Part shown: positions 36,001 to 48,000 of the stretch, in pieces
Layout: the number at the start of each line of letters is the position of its first letter
Numbering within the stretch: position 1 is the stretch's first letter
Assembly (NCBI RefSeq): GCF_018687715.1
Contig: NC_056755.1
Span: 28,683,001 to 28,747,000 of the forward strand
Direction: 5' to 3'
Source: Carya illinoinensis
Lineage: Eukaryota > Streptophyta > Magnoliopsida > Fagales > Juglandaceae
Length of the DNA stretch: 64,000 bases
The notes under the pieces: generated by a model
The model's input: only the letters and a program-made list of their open reading frames with translations
Told to the model about the DNA's origin: nothing
Database searches by the model: none
Translations under genes and position numbers: made by a program

Positions 36001-39000
36001 GAATGTGAACTAAATTGAAGTCAAATATCCCCACCAATTCTGAAGATAACATACGATGAACCAAGAAGAAAATCAAAGAAAAAAGGAAATGCCAGTATGC
36101 CACCATAGTAGATTTTCCAATCACAGAATTATAAAAAATCTTTCTTAAGAAATCCAGACAAAGGATGGTCAGAAAAACCAAACATGATAAGATAACAGCC
36201 GCAGAGTTAATACCGCAAATAAGAACATGATCATAAAATTATGGAGAAGTATGGTCAAACAAATCACCCTAAAACTCATTGCCTAACATTTCAAATTCGG
36301 TCCACTAGACAGTAGCCTCCATCATTGATCAAGCTAAGTTAAGAACGAAAAAGTAAAGGCAAAAGGTATGCAATGCAAAATATCAGAAAAAGAGAGACAA
36401 ATGAATTCACTAGAAGTGAATCGAATGCAAAACTGGATCTTTATGCATGCACTTTGCAGGTATGCAAGAGTAGTTCATGTATCTTATTACAAGAACCAGT
36501 TGTTCATCTATACCAATAATCAAAGGCGTAGTAAGTACTTAAAAGGTATCCAGCAGGAAGAAGTGCAACTTTACATTTAGAACCCATCTGTTGCCATTTT
36601 ATGACAAGAACCACTTGTGTTAAACAATAAAAAATCAAACACATGATAAGCAATTAAAGAAATTAATCAGTAAGAAGGGAAACTTCACCTTTTGCAAACT
36701 ACTATCTTGACTTCTTTGTCCAAAACCAGGTGATCTACTTCCAACACGGACGGAGTTACCTTTTCCTCCATGCTTTTCAGCTACATTTTTTTTTCTTGAT
36801 TCAGGAGATCCCACATAACCATTCATTAGCACTTCATCATGCTCACTAGTATGTGGTACCTCATGAGGCACCGTGGGCTCAGAGCTACCAGTCTGTAGGT
36901 ATGACTTTTCATGGAAGGCAAAGGTGGGAACTTGATCTAAATCATCAGGATTGGCCACTCTTTCCTCAATAACATTGGTATGCAAAGCGGCATCTTTATC
37001 AGACTTGCTAATATTTGATCCCTCAGCAGAGAACTCCCCTTTTCCAGTGTCCTGGAATTCAAAAATCAAGGTCATTAACATAATGCAAATAGAATTCAAT
37101 ATGATTCCCTTTTTTAACAACAGCCTGTAACTTGCTTCCCAGAAAAGGTCCACAACAAATTCCTCTTACAGCTCTAAGTTCAGTATCAGCTACTTCCACG
37201 TTCCCTGCAGAAGGGTTTTCACCAGAATTCTGAGTATCTCCATGAGACATCTCTGCATCGACTGAAACATCTTCCTGTATATTTCTGGGGAAAAGCAAAA
37301 AGGATAGGAATAACATAATGCCATCAGCAATGCAATCTCCTTTCCAATTCCAATTTGCTTGAAAGAATAAAAGGCTATCAAGTTTAAACATCAGATGACT
37401 AAAACAGGCAATAAGGAAAACCACATCAAATACTTAGCTCTCACAAAAAAAATGTGCCCCCCCCCCCCCCCCCTTCTTTTTCCTCTCTTCTCTCCCCTTA
37501 AAAACATGAAGAGCACAGGTTCACTCGAGAATTACCAGTATCATACACCACAATAACTAATATGCCATGAAACCAGATTGGCATCTAAAGTTGGTACAGA
37601 TATAAGGGCACTGAGAAGACATAACAAAGAACAAACAAAGCCTACCAGTTCACACCTTGGCAAGATTTTTTGCCAGCTGCTTGCAAAAAAATTAGATATT
37701 AAATTTGGTGCACAATATTCTTCTTTCACCATAACCAATGAGTAACAGTTTATATGTTTTAACAATGATTGAAGAGCCACCATCCAATTATACGGGATTA
37801 TACATTAGATACTCCTAATTAGAGAGTAACGACAATCACAAAATTCTGAAAGCTAAAGCTAGGTAAACATAAGTGGACATCCATCAAAAAAATCTTTAAA
37901 ATTCCATGTTTCTTTCTCACCGTATACACCACATTGAACAGATAGGAATCAACTTCCACAATGGCCTGCTGTGATCACTGTCAAATCCTCCTATACAGCA
38001 TGCTAAGACATCTAAGCATCGCCAAGTCTAGCCCAAACTGAGTTCCATCTCACAATGGCAAAAGAAATAATCCAGAATTTCCCAATCCCACTTAGACAAG
38101 CAGCACCACTCAATTACCATTACATGTCTCTTCTGTAAGTTCTCCAACCTAAGGATTATCCTGAATGTTGCTTTCTAGAAAAAGAAAGCCGCTATCAATG
38201 TCACCTTAAACCCCAAGGGATTGGCCCAAGTGGTGAAGGCCTTGGTTTTGGGGCATCACTTCCCTCAAGGTCCAAGGTTCAATACCTAATGGGTGCAAAC
38301 AATCATTTGGGGCCACACCCCCCAGTGAAAAGCCGGTGATTTAACTAGTTCTGTATAGGGAAACTTTCGAGGGTGCAGGGGACCGGGGTTTACTCTGCAG
38401 TGGTGGGTCTAAAGGGTCCTACCTTGGAGAGGTTCCCCGACATTTAAAAAAAAAAGAAAAAAATGCCGCCTTACTCCCTAGATGGACTTCCATGGAAAGA
38501 TAACATGAGGAATCAAGGTATTATTGATCATTTTATGTAACATACGGACCTAGAATAGGACTTTAGATTTATTTAGTTAGAATTTATTTATTTATTATTA
38601 TTATTATTATTATTGTTGTTATAAACTTGAGATATGTTTTGAAATAGATTTTAAGATGATATTTGTTGTTGATTAAGTTTCATCCCCTATCCAGAAATTT
38701 TATCCCGTTAGTTTTCTTTTCAGTTTGACTACGACCCCCGAATTGAATTCAAACTCTCAACTCTAGACTTTATCCAATTTCTCCTCAAGACTCACGGCAT
38801 CTCCCTCTCCCTGATCTATAAATCCCACATGACCCTTTGTTTTAAACACAAAAACATAAGGGAAAAGATACACATACCAGCCCAACATAACAGCCCCTAC
38901 AACCAGGAAAAAACCACTCACAGCCAACCAAGGCAACCAACTTGATGGAAACAGCCACAGAAAGTGCCGACCAGCCCAATCCCGTCGAACCCACTCTCTT

Positions 39001-42000
39001 CCGGTAAGCCCACGCCGGAATCTTCTCTCTCCCTCCATTCTTTGTTTCGGTTTGACAGATTTTTCCCTCTCTCTCTCTCTCTCTCATGTTGTATGCCAGA
39101 AACTGCCAACCAGCTTGTGCCTCTGTGACCAACACCCAGACCCACCAGCACCTTGATTCTCCTTCTCTTGGTAAGTTGCCTTTACATCGCACGATTCTCC
39201 TCTGGAGTAGCTGTTTCTTCCCTTTTTATTTGCTTTGTTTATGTCTTTCCCAAAAATACCCATCCCCATTAGGATGCTTTCCCTTAATGCCCCTGAAACC
39301 CCTTGTTTTGTAGACTTTCGTAAATCCTCCTGAAGGAACTTTTGGAGAAGTTACTTCTTTACCCTCAAATAACTTTGTTGGCTTATGTTTTAAACATGAT
39401 ACGTGGACTAATTTCCTTGTGGGCTGAGCTTGAGGTTAGTTAGACAGTATCATTGAGATGGACTTGTGTTTTAAATTGGGCTTTATTTTATTATATTTCA
39501 GCAACTGTTTTAGTGGCTTTATTGGGCTGGTTATATTTTCAGAAGAAACTTCACTTTTACATGGGCTTTATCTACTTAAATAAATATATTAGTCATAGAC
39601 TTGTTTTTATAGAAAATATTTAAGGGCTTTTAAGCATACCCTTAAAGTATTCTTTTATATTGTTTTTGCTTATTATCGTAGTTCATATTCCAATTAACCT
39701 TTAACTAGATTTTTATAAAATTATTAAGTTATATATTTGCATAGAATATTAAGTATTATGATATGAGTTTTGGAATAATATTATTTTATGTAATCTTTTT
39801 ATATTTGAATATTTATTAAATTATCTCTATGGTAAGATTTTAAGTAATTAGATTGCTACGACACGTTTTCTAGAAAGTTTAGTAACGTCTAGTGCCTCAT
39901 ATAGGTCACGAGCTACGATGTAAGATTTCGGAAGCAGCGCTAAGAGGTAAATAGTAAGATCATATAAATGTATGCGTAATGTAAATATTATAATTGGGTA
40001 TGATAATATGATATGGTTTTGATGGTTATCTACGTTGCGCTAGGAGCCAAGTCAAGGTTAGATCGCTTTCATGAACTTCTATGAATTACGATGATTAACA
40101 TGAAAGTAAGCTTATATATGTTATGCTATTATGGATTGTTGATTGATGGATTGAATGTTACTAAAATCACATGGAAGCCATCATATGATCATATAACAAT
40201 TTAAGATAAGTATGCTATGAATTAAAATAGCCAAATCAAGATACAACTCTTTTAAAGATCTTAAGGATAGGATATGGAAGAAAATAAACGGCTGGAAGAA
40301 AAGGTTCCTATCAACAGCAGGCAAGGAAGTCTTGATCAAAAGTGTTCTTCAGGCAATACTAGCATATGCCATGAGTGTCTTTAAGCTACCAAATATTTTG
40401 CTAAAGGAAATTGAAGCTTTATTAGGCAAATTCTGGTGGAATAACAAACAAGAAGGGAGAGGCATCCACTGGAAAACATGGAAGTTTCTGGGTTCTATTA
40501 AAAATCAGGGGGGTCTAGGTTTCAGGGATCTTAGCTACTTCAATAAAGCCCTTCTGGCTAAACAGTTGTGGAGATTTTTGAAGGAACCGAATCTGTTAGT
40601 CTCTCAGATTTTCAAGCAAAAGTATTTTCAGCAAAGTGACCTAATGGAAGCCAAGCTAAGAGGCTCACCCTCTTATGTGTGGAGAAGTTTATGGGGTAGC
40701 TTAGGTCTGATAAAGGAAGGTATGGTCTGGAGGGTGGGGAATGGAAAGAGCATTAACATCTGGAAAGATAAGTGGATACCTTGTCCACTGACTTTTCAGG
40801 TTCAGACCCCTATGAACATCTTTGATACAGAAACCAAAGTGGAAGTGCTGATTGATGAAGGAACAAAATAATGGAAAGAAGAGGTTGTTACTGCTGTTTT
40901 TAGAGAAGAGGAAGCACGAGTGATCATGTCAATTCCTTTGAGCAGTAGAGGAGCAAGTGACAGAAGAATATGGACAGCTTCAGCTAGAGGGGATTTTTCA
41001 GTCAAAAGTGCATATGTGCTGGAATCTACACTACAGAAAAGAAACGAGGGTGACACATCTTTCAGTGGGGCTGTTAATGGTCAGTGGAAAAGAATCTGGG
41101 GTCTGAAGGTACCAGGCAAAGTAAAGATGATGTTATGGAAGTGTGTAAACAAGATTCTCCCAACTAGAGATAACCTTTACAGGAAAAATATTTTGAAGGA
41201 TAATACCTGCCCTGTTTGTTTGAGAGAACCCGAAACAGTGGTGCATGTGTGCTAGGGGTGCCCTGCTGCAGCAGATGTGTGGGGTGGGATTACTGTTTTC
41301 AGGAAATGGAGAAGAGACTACCATGATTTTCAGTCCCTGTGGGAGGAGATGGAGACGAAACTAAAACAGGAGGAGCTAGAGCTGGCTGCTATAGTTGTAC
41401 ACAGCCTCTGGTTGAGGAGAAATGGAATGGTTTTCAATGGCAATTTTCAGTCTCCAAATGCAGTTATCACTAAGGCACAAGCTGACTACTCTGTGTATAG
41501 GGAGGTACAGGCAGTAGTCCCTGGGATAGCAGCTGGAAATCATATTAGTGACTCTAGACAGGTTTGGAATCCTCCTGTGTGGCCTTGTTACAAGGCAAAT
41601 TTTGATGCAGGTTTTGATAGAGTAAGGGGAAGAATGGGGATAGGGGTGGTTGTAAGGGATTCGGAGGGGGCTTTGATTGGGAGTTTGGTTGCGCCAAAGA
41701 GGAACGTCACCTCGGCTTTTCAAGCAAAAAGTTATGCTCTTCATAGAGCAATGGTTTTCTGTATTGAACTGGGATTGATGCATCTATGTTTCGAAGGGGA
41801 TGCAAAAACTGTAGTTGATGCTGTGAATTCAGAAACAGAAGACAACTCTTGGGGTGGCCAGCTAATTGAAGATATTCGTCAGCTTAAGGCAGCCTATCCT
41901 GTGAGGAAATTGGTTTTCGTCCGAAGATCTGCAAATGTTAGTGCTCATGTAGCAGCTAAGTTAGCAGTCAATGTATCTTGTGAGAGTGTGGCTGGAAGAT

Positions 42001-45000
42001 GGCCCAAGTGAGGTTAGAAGATCCATTATGGATGAGTTAGTGTGTTATGAACTAATTCAATCTCAGTAATGAATCTGTCTTTCTTTTCAAAAAAAAATAG
42101 CCAGATCATGCATGCTATATTCATGTAGTACTTAGACCATGTATGCCATGTATTGTTCATGCAATAACTTAAGTCAAGCATGCCATGTAATAAATAGTCA
42201 AATCATATATGCCATGTTCATGTAGTTCTCAGATCATGCATGCCATGAAATGTTATAAAATGTTTAGATCATGTTAGGACATGTCATGTTATGCTACACT
42301 ACGTACAAGAAAATACCATGTACAAGTTACACAAGTTAAGTGAAACACGGACTCAAGCGTGTTTCACTCCATGTTATGCAAGTTAGGTGAAACACGGATC
42401 CAAGCGTGTTTCACTCCATGTTATACAGGATAGGTAAAACACGGACTCAAGCGTCTTTTACTCCATGCCATGCAAGTTAAGTGAAACACGGACTCAAATG
42501 TGTTTCATTCTATGCCATGCAAGATAAGTGAAACATGGACTCAAGCGTGTTTCACTCTATGTCATGCAAGTTAAGTGAAACATGGACTCATGCGTGTTTC
42601 ACTACATGACAAGTTATGTGGTGCCATGGACTCAAGCATGATTCACCAAGTAATAAGTAAAATTCAAAATAAACAAGTTACTCATGCATTCATGCTTCAT
42701 GTTTGCCATGATTATGTATGTTTTCACTCATGTTAATGAAGTATAGACATGTTATGAGAATCTATGAATGTTATATATAAGTTATGATGAGGTTTTAAAA
42801 ATCAAGTTTATGCTAAGCTCAATAATATTTTTTTTGATAAGTAAAAAGTTGGGATTGTGGAGATAGCTAAGCTAAATAATATTTTACGGTATGATGTGCT
42901 ATTTAATGAGAATTCGACTCATTTTTGTTGTTGTTTGTCTTTCTGTTTTCTTCTATGTTGATTGCCACAGATGATGATTATGATGATGCAAAGCTGGATG
43001 GCCAGGAGTAGTTCTAGTATAAAGACTTAGAGAGGAATAAGTGTCATTTACACAAGGATTAAGCTTTCTTTTACGTCATTTTAATAACTAGTCTTGTTTA
43101 AGACTAGCTCATGTTTTACTTTATTTTCAGTTTCAAGTTTCAAAACTATTTATGTCCTTTCAATTAAGTTTTTCAATAAATGAGGTATTTCAGAATAATG
43201 AGTCTCTTTACCGGGCATTTTGTCATATGTATGTTAGTAACATCTCTATCCTACAGGAATGGGGTGTTACATTGTAACTTTGTAGAGGACTTGGTTGTAA
43301 TTAGTGTAACTTTGTGAGAGTATAATTGTCAATTGTAGTATATGTATTGTTGAACATCATAAAATAACAGTAAGTACAGTAAGTATTCTCTCTATGTCTA
43401 ACTAAATGGTATCAGAGCGTTGAATAGTCAATTAGTGGTAATTGTGTGACTGTGTTCATATCGTTGGTTAGTGGTGCAGTGGTTCAGCTAGTGGTGATTA
43501 TGTCAAAGATAAGATGAAACTCTATGTGAATGACCGAATGAATTGGCCTTGAGATTTCTCTTTATTATATAAACTATGCCACCGAATACTATACATGGAA
43601 AGTCAATTATATACAACAAACGGTACCTCACATTCCTCCATAATTTTCTTAAAACGGTGCCTAATATTATTCCTCGTTGACAGCCCCCCTCAAATTGATG
43701 CCCGTAAATCAACAAGCATCAATTTGTTACTTAAGAAGCAATGTCGATGACGAGTGAGAGTCTTGGTGAAGATATCAGCGATTTGAAGTTCAGTAGAAAT
43801 ATGTAGAAGAGTGATAACACAAGCGTCAAATGCTTCATGGATAGAGTGACAATCGACTTCAATATGCTTCGTGCGCTCATGATAGACAGGATTGGCTGTG
43901 ATCTGAATAGCACTCGTATTATCGGCATGTAGAGATGTGGGATCGGTCTCTGAAAAATCTAGTTCAGCAAGCATACCTCGAAGCCAAATAATTTCAGAAC
44001 AAGCTAAAGACATCGCCCGGTATTCAGATTCTGTAAATGACTTGTGGGATCTGTCTTGCTTCTTACTCTTCCAAGAGATCAATGCATTACCTAAGAACAC
44101 ACACCAACCAATGATGGAGCGACGTGTATCCGCACAACCAGCCCAATCAGCATCGCTATAAGCAGCAAGACGAGTAGAGTTGCTAGCCGGGAAGAATAAA
44201 CCACGGGCAGAAGTGCCCTGAACATGGCGTATGATCCTACGAACAGCAGCCAAATGAAGATGACGAGGAGTCTGAAGAAATTGACTGACTTGCTGTACAG
44301 CAAAAGAAATGTCTGGTCTAGTAATGGTGAGATAAACAAGGCTACCCACCAACTTTCGATATAAACTGGGATCAACAAGTCACCCTCCTCTTTGCAAAGC
44401 TTGACATTTAATTCCATAGGTGTATCAACAGAAGTAGCCTCCTGTAGGCCAGCTGTAGCCACCAAGTCACTAGCATACTTATGTTGATTGAGTGAAATAC
44501 CAGAGGGACTACGACGCACCTCAAGACCAAGAAAATATGTGAGAGATCCAAGATCTTTCATATAAAAGGACTCTAAGAGATGGGTCTTGAGCTGGTCAAG
44601 TAAAATAGAATCGGAACCAGTGATCACAATATCATCAACATAAACTAAAAGAACAACAATACCCTTGTCTGATTTTCGAAGAAATAATGAAGTATCATAC
44701 TTGCTCTGCTTGAATGAAAATTGTAATAAAGTTGTGCGGAATTTATCAAACCAGACCCTCGGAGCTTGTTTGAGACCATAAAGAGAGCGATGAAGCTTAC
44801 ACACATGTGAAGTTGGAGAAGTGAACAATCCCGAGGGTGGCTTCATATAAATACACTCTTTAAGATCCCCATGAAGGAAAGCATTCTTAACATCCATCTG
44901 ATGCAGTGGCCAATCACTAGAAGCAGCAAGAGCTAGAATCGTACGAACAGTAGTCATCTTAGTCACAGGAGCAAAGGTCTCTTCATAATTGACACCATAT

Positions 45001-48000
45001 TCTTGATTATTCCCAAGTGCAACAAGTCGAGCTTTGTAACGATCCAAACTTCCATCAGATTGGACTTTGACTGAATAAACCCACTTGCAACCTAGAGGAA
45101 CAATGGTGGGAGGACATGTCTCAATGTCCCAGGTGTGATTGGCCTCTAAAGCGGCAATTTCTTCCTGCATAGCTTGTCGCCAACAATCATGCTTGACAGC
45201 ATGTGAGTAGCATGTGGGAATATCAAAATTAAGAGCAGAAGCAAACCACCCATACCTATCCGGAGGTACTGACACTCGAGAAGAGCGACGTACCAAGTGC
45301 TCTGAAGGTGCTGCAACTGACTGGTCCTGGAGCGTGGTAGGATCAGATATCGGTTGAGCCATCGGCAGAGATTGTGGGCGGGAGCGTCTCGTATACACAA
45401 TACTTAGTTTAAAACGAGAGTTGACTGGATGAAGATCTGAGAACTGCTGTTCAAAAGGAGGAAAGACCACAGTAGAAGAAGAGAGTATAGAGGACACAGG
45501 AAAGAAATGTTGATTTTCAAAAAAAATAACATTCCTAGAAATGCGTGTACGATGTGAAGTAGGATCATAACGAACAAATCCTTTTTGACACACATTATAT
45601 CCCAAGAACGCACATCTAACTGATTGAGCAGATAATTTATGTCGCTCATGAGGAGGTAAATGGACAAAACATACACAACCAAAGATTCAGAGATTATCAT
45701 AACTAGGTTGTTTAGCAAACAAGCGGAAATAGGGAGACTCCATGTGTAAGACTTGGGACGATAAACGATTAATCGAGTAGCAGTTTTCAGAGCCTCGACC
45801 CAGAACATGGATGGAACAGAGGATTCTAATAAGAGAGTACGTACCACATCAAGAAGATGGCGATTTTTGCGTTCGGCTACTCCATTCTGTTGAGGAGTAG
45901 CAGGACATGAACGTTGATGAATAATACCTTTAGAAGCCAAGAATGCCTGAAACTCAGTAGACAAATATTCACCACCAGAATCTGTGCGTAATGTCTTAAT
46001 AGTCGTAGAGAATTGATTGTTAATATATGCAAAAAACTCAGTGAAAGTACGAAAAACTTCAGATTTAGAGCGAAGAAAATAAACCCAAGTGAATCTGCTA
46101 TAATCATCAATGAAAGTCACATAATATTTAAATTTTTCATGTGAACTAACCGGGGAAGGTCCCCAAACATCACTATGGATAAGATCAAAGCAGTGAGAAG
46201 CTCTACTAGCATATAAAGGAAATGGAAGAATTTTGCTTTTACCAAGTTTACAAGAATCACATTGAAGAGATAAAGAAGAACGTTCTTCATTATCAAGAAA
46301 AACTGAGTGCAATACATTTTTTTTTTTGATAAATAAACAAATTGTATTGATCAATAGCAAAGCCAGTATTACAACACTAACGCCCTAACTAGGTAGGCAC
46401 ATTAGAGATAAGAAACTCATGCATGGCCATGCCATTAAAATCCACAGCAATGGCCCAGCTACAAAGTGTTCTAAAAAATAACAGTTTAAGCTCCTGCACT
46501 GATCTTTCTTGATCCTCAAAGGTCCTCTCATTTCGCTCCTGCCATACGCACCACATAATGCATAGAGGGATCATCTTCCAAATATCTTTGATTGGTTTTC
46601 TGCCCCTTATATTTGACCAGTTGGCCAGCGCCGCCTCCACTGTTTTAGGCATCACCCAAGCCAAATCCAGTCGCGATAATACCTCATTCCAGAGTACCCT
46701 TACCATATCACAGTGTAAAAGGAGATGGTCTACCGACTCTCCCCCTCTTCTGCACATACAACACCAGTCGGCGATAATGATCCTCCTTTTCCTCAAGTTA
46801 TCTGTAGTGAGTATCTTCCCCAGGGAAGCAGTCCAAACAAAGAATGATACTTTTGGAGGAGCCTTATTTCTCCAGATTTTTCTCCAGGGACATATGGAAG
46901 TGGGCACATTGGTGAGGGCCTTATAGAAAGATCGAACTAAAAAATTACCTTTGTCTGTTAGAGTCCACCACAACACATCCTCTTGCTGGCTACTTGGTCT
47001 TATAGAGTATAAGAGGCTATAAAATTCTGCGAAGATGCTTAATTCCCAATCTTATGCAGCCCTACTAAAATTAATATCCCAAAGTATCTGAACCCCCTCT
47101 AACTCCATAACATCTGCCACTGAAACTTCCTTATCTCTGGCCAACTGGAACAAGGGAGGGAACATTTCTTTCAAAGCCCTACTGGCACACCATACATCGC
47201 TCCAGAATTTGATCCTTGATCCCGTGCCCATACAAAGCTTAACATGCCGGTTAAAGACTCCCCATCCTCTTCTTATATGTTTCCATAACCCCACTCCATA
47301 GGCTCCCCTAACTTCTCTAGTACACCACTCCCCCCATAGGCCACCATACTTCTTCTCAACCACCAATTTCCATAGAGAGTCATGTTCCTTGGCAAATCTC
47401 CACATCCATTTGCCTAATAGCGCACGATTGAAAGTCCTTAGGTTTCGAACCCCTAAGCCTCCCCCTGATAACGAACGACACACCTGCTCCCACTTAACCA
47501 AGTGGAACTTGAACTCCTCCCCCAAGCCCCCCCATAAGAAATCACGTTGAAATTTCTCAATACGTACCGCCACACTTGCTGGAATTGGGAAAAGAGATAG
47601 GAAATAAGTAGGTAAGTTAGAGAGTGTGCTCTTTATCAATGTAATCCTTCCACCTTTTGACAAGTATAACCTCTTCCACCCCACCAATCTCCGTTCTATT
47701 TTTTCGATTACTGAATCCCAGACCGCAATCGTCCTCGAGGCACTCCCTAAAGGAAGTCCCAAGTAAGTCATAGGGAAGGAAGATACCTTACATCCCATTG
47801 TTCTCGCTAGGTGGCGGATATTAGAGACTTCCCCAATCGGCACCAACTCTGATTTTTCCAAATTCACCTTTAGCCCAGAGACGGCCTCGAAGCAGAATAG
47901 TACAGTCTTTAACACTTGCATCTGATTTTATTCTGCTTCACACAGAATGAGTGTATCATCTGCAAACAGTAGATGAGAAATGATAATTGTATCCCTGTCC

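Larger units (their letters stand above)
38536..43271 (+). mobile_element. Probable large solo LTR (Gypsy-like) with an inserted LINE
   Basis: TGTAACATACGG at 38536 and GGGGTGTTACA ending at 43271 form an inverted end pair TGTAACA / TGTTACA. The flanks TTTTA and TTGTA could be a 5-bp duplication with one mismatch. Without the LINE (40239-42096) it is about 2.9 kb of non-coding sequence with CT repeats, CATG-rich repeats and a hairpin array, typical of large Gypsy LTRs. No internal gag-pol or second LTR is present. A related 3' end lies at 9600-9712. Confidence 0.45.

Noticed and set aside
37274..37284. Alternative acceptor (ACAG) for the first linker exon
   Set aside because: Gives a 105-nt exon that cannot complete the split Arg from the kinase exon; the outer acceptor restores phase.
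38763..39269. Minus-strand open frames of 77-116 codons
   Set aside because: Low-complexity (CT repeat) sequence inside a probable LTR; no recognisable protein.
42332..42648. CRISPR-like look of regularly spaced palindromic repeats
   Set aside because: The whole 47-bp unit repeats and there are no unique spacers; the context is a plant retroelement LTR.
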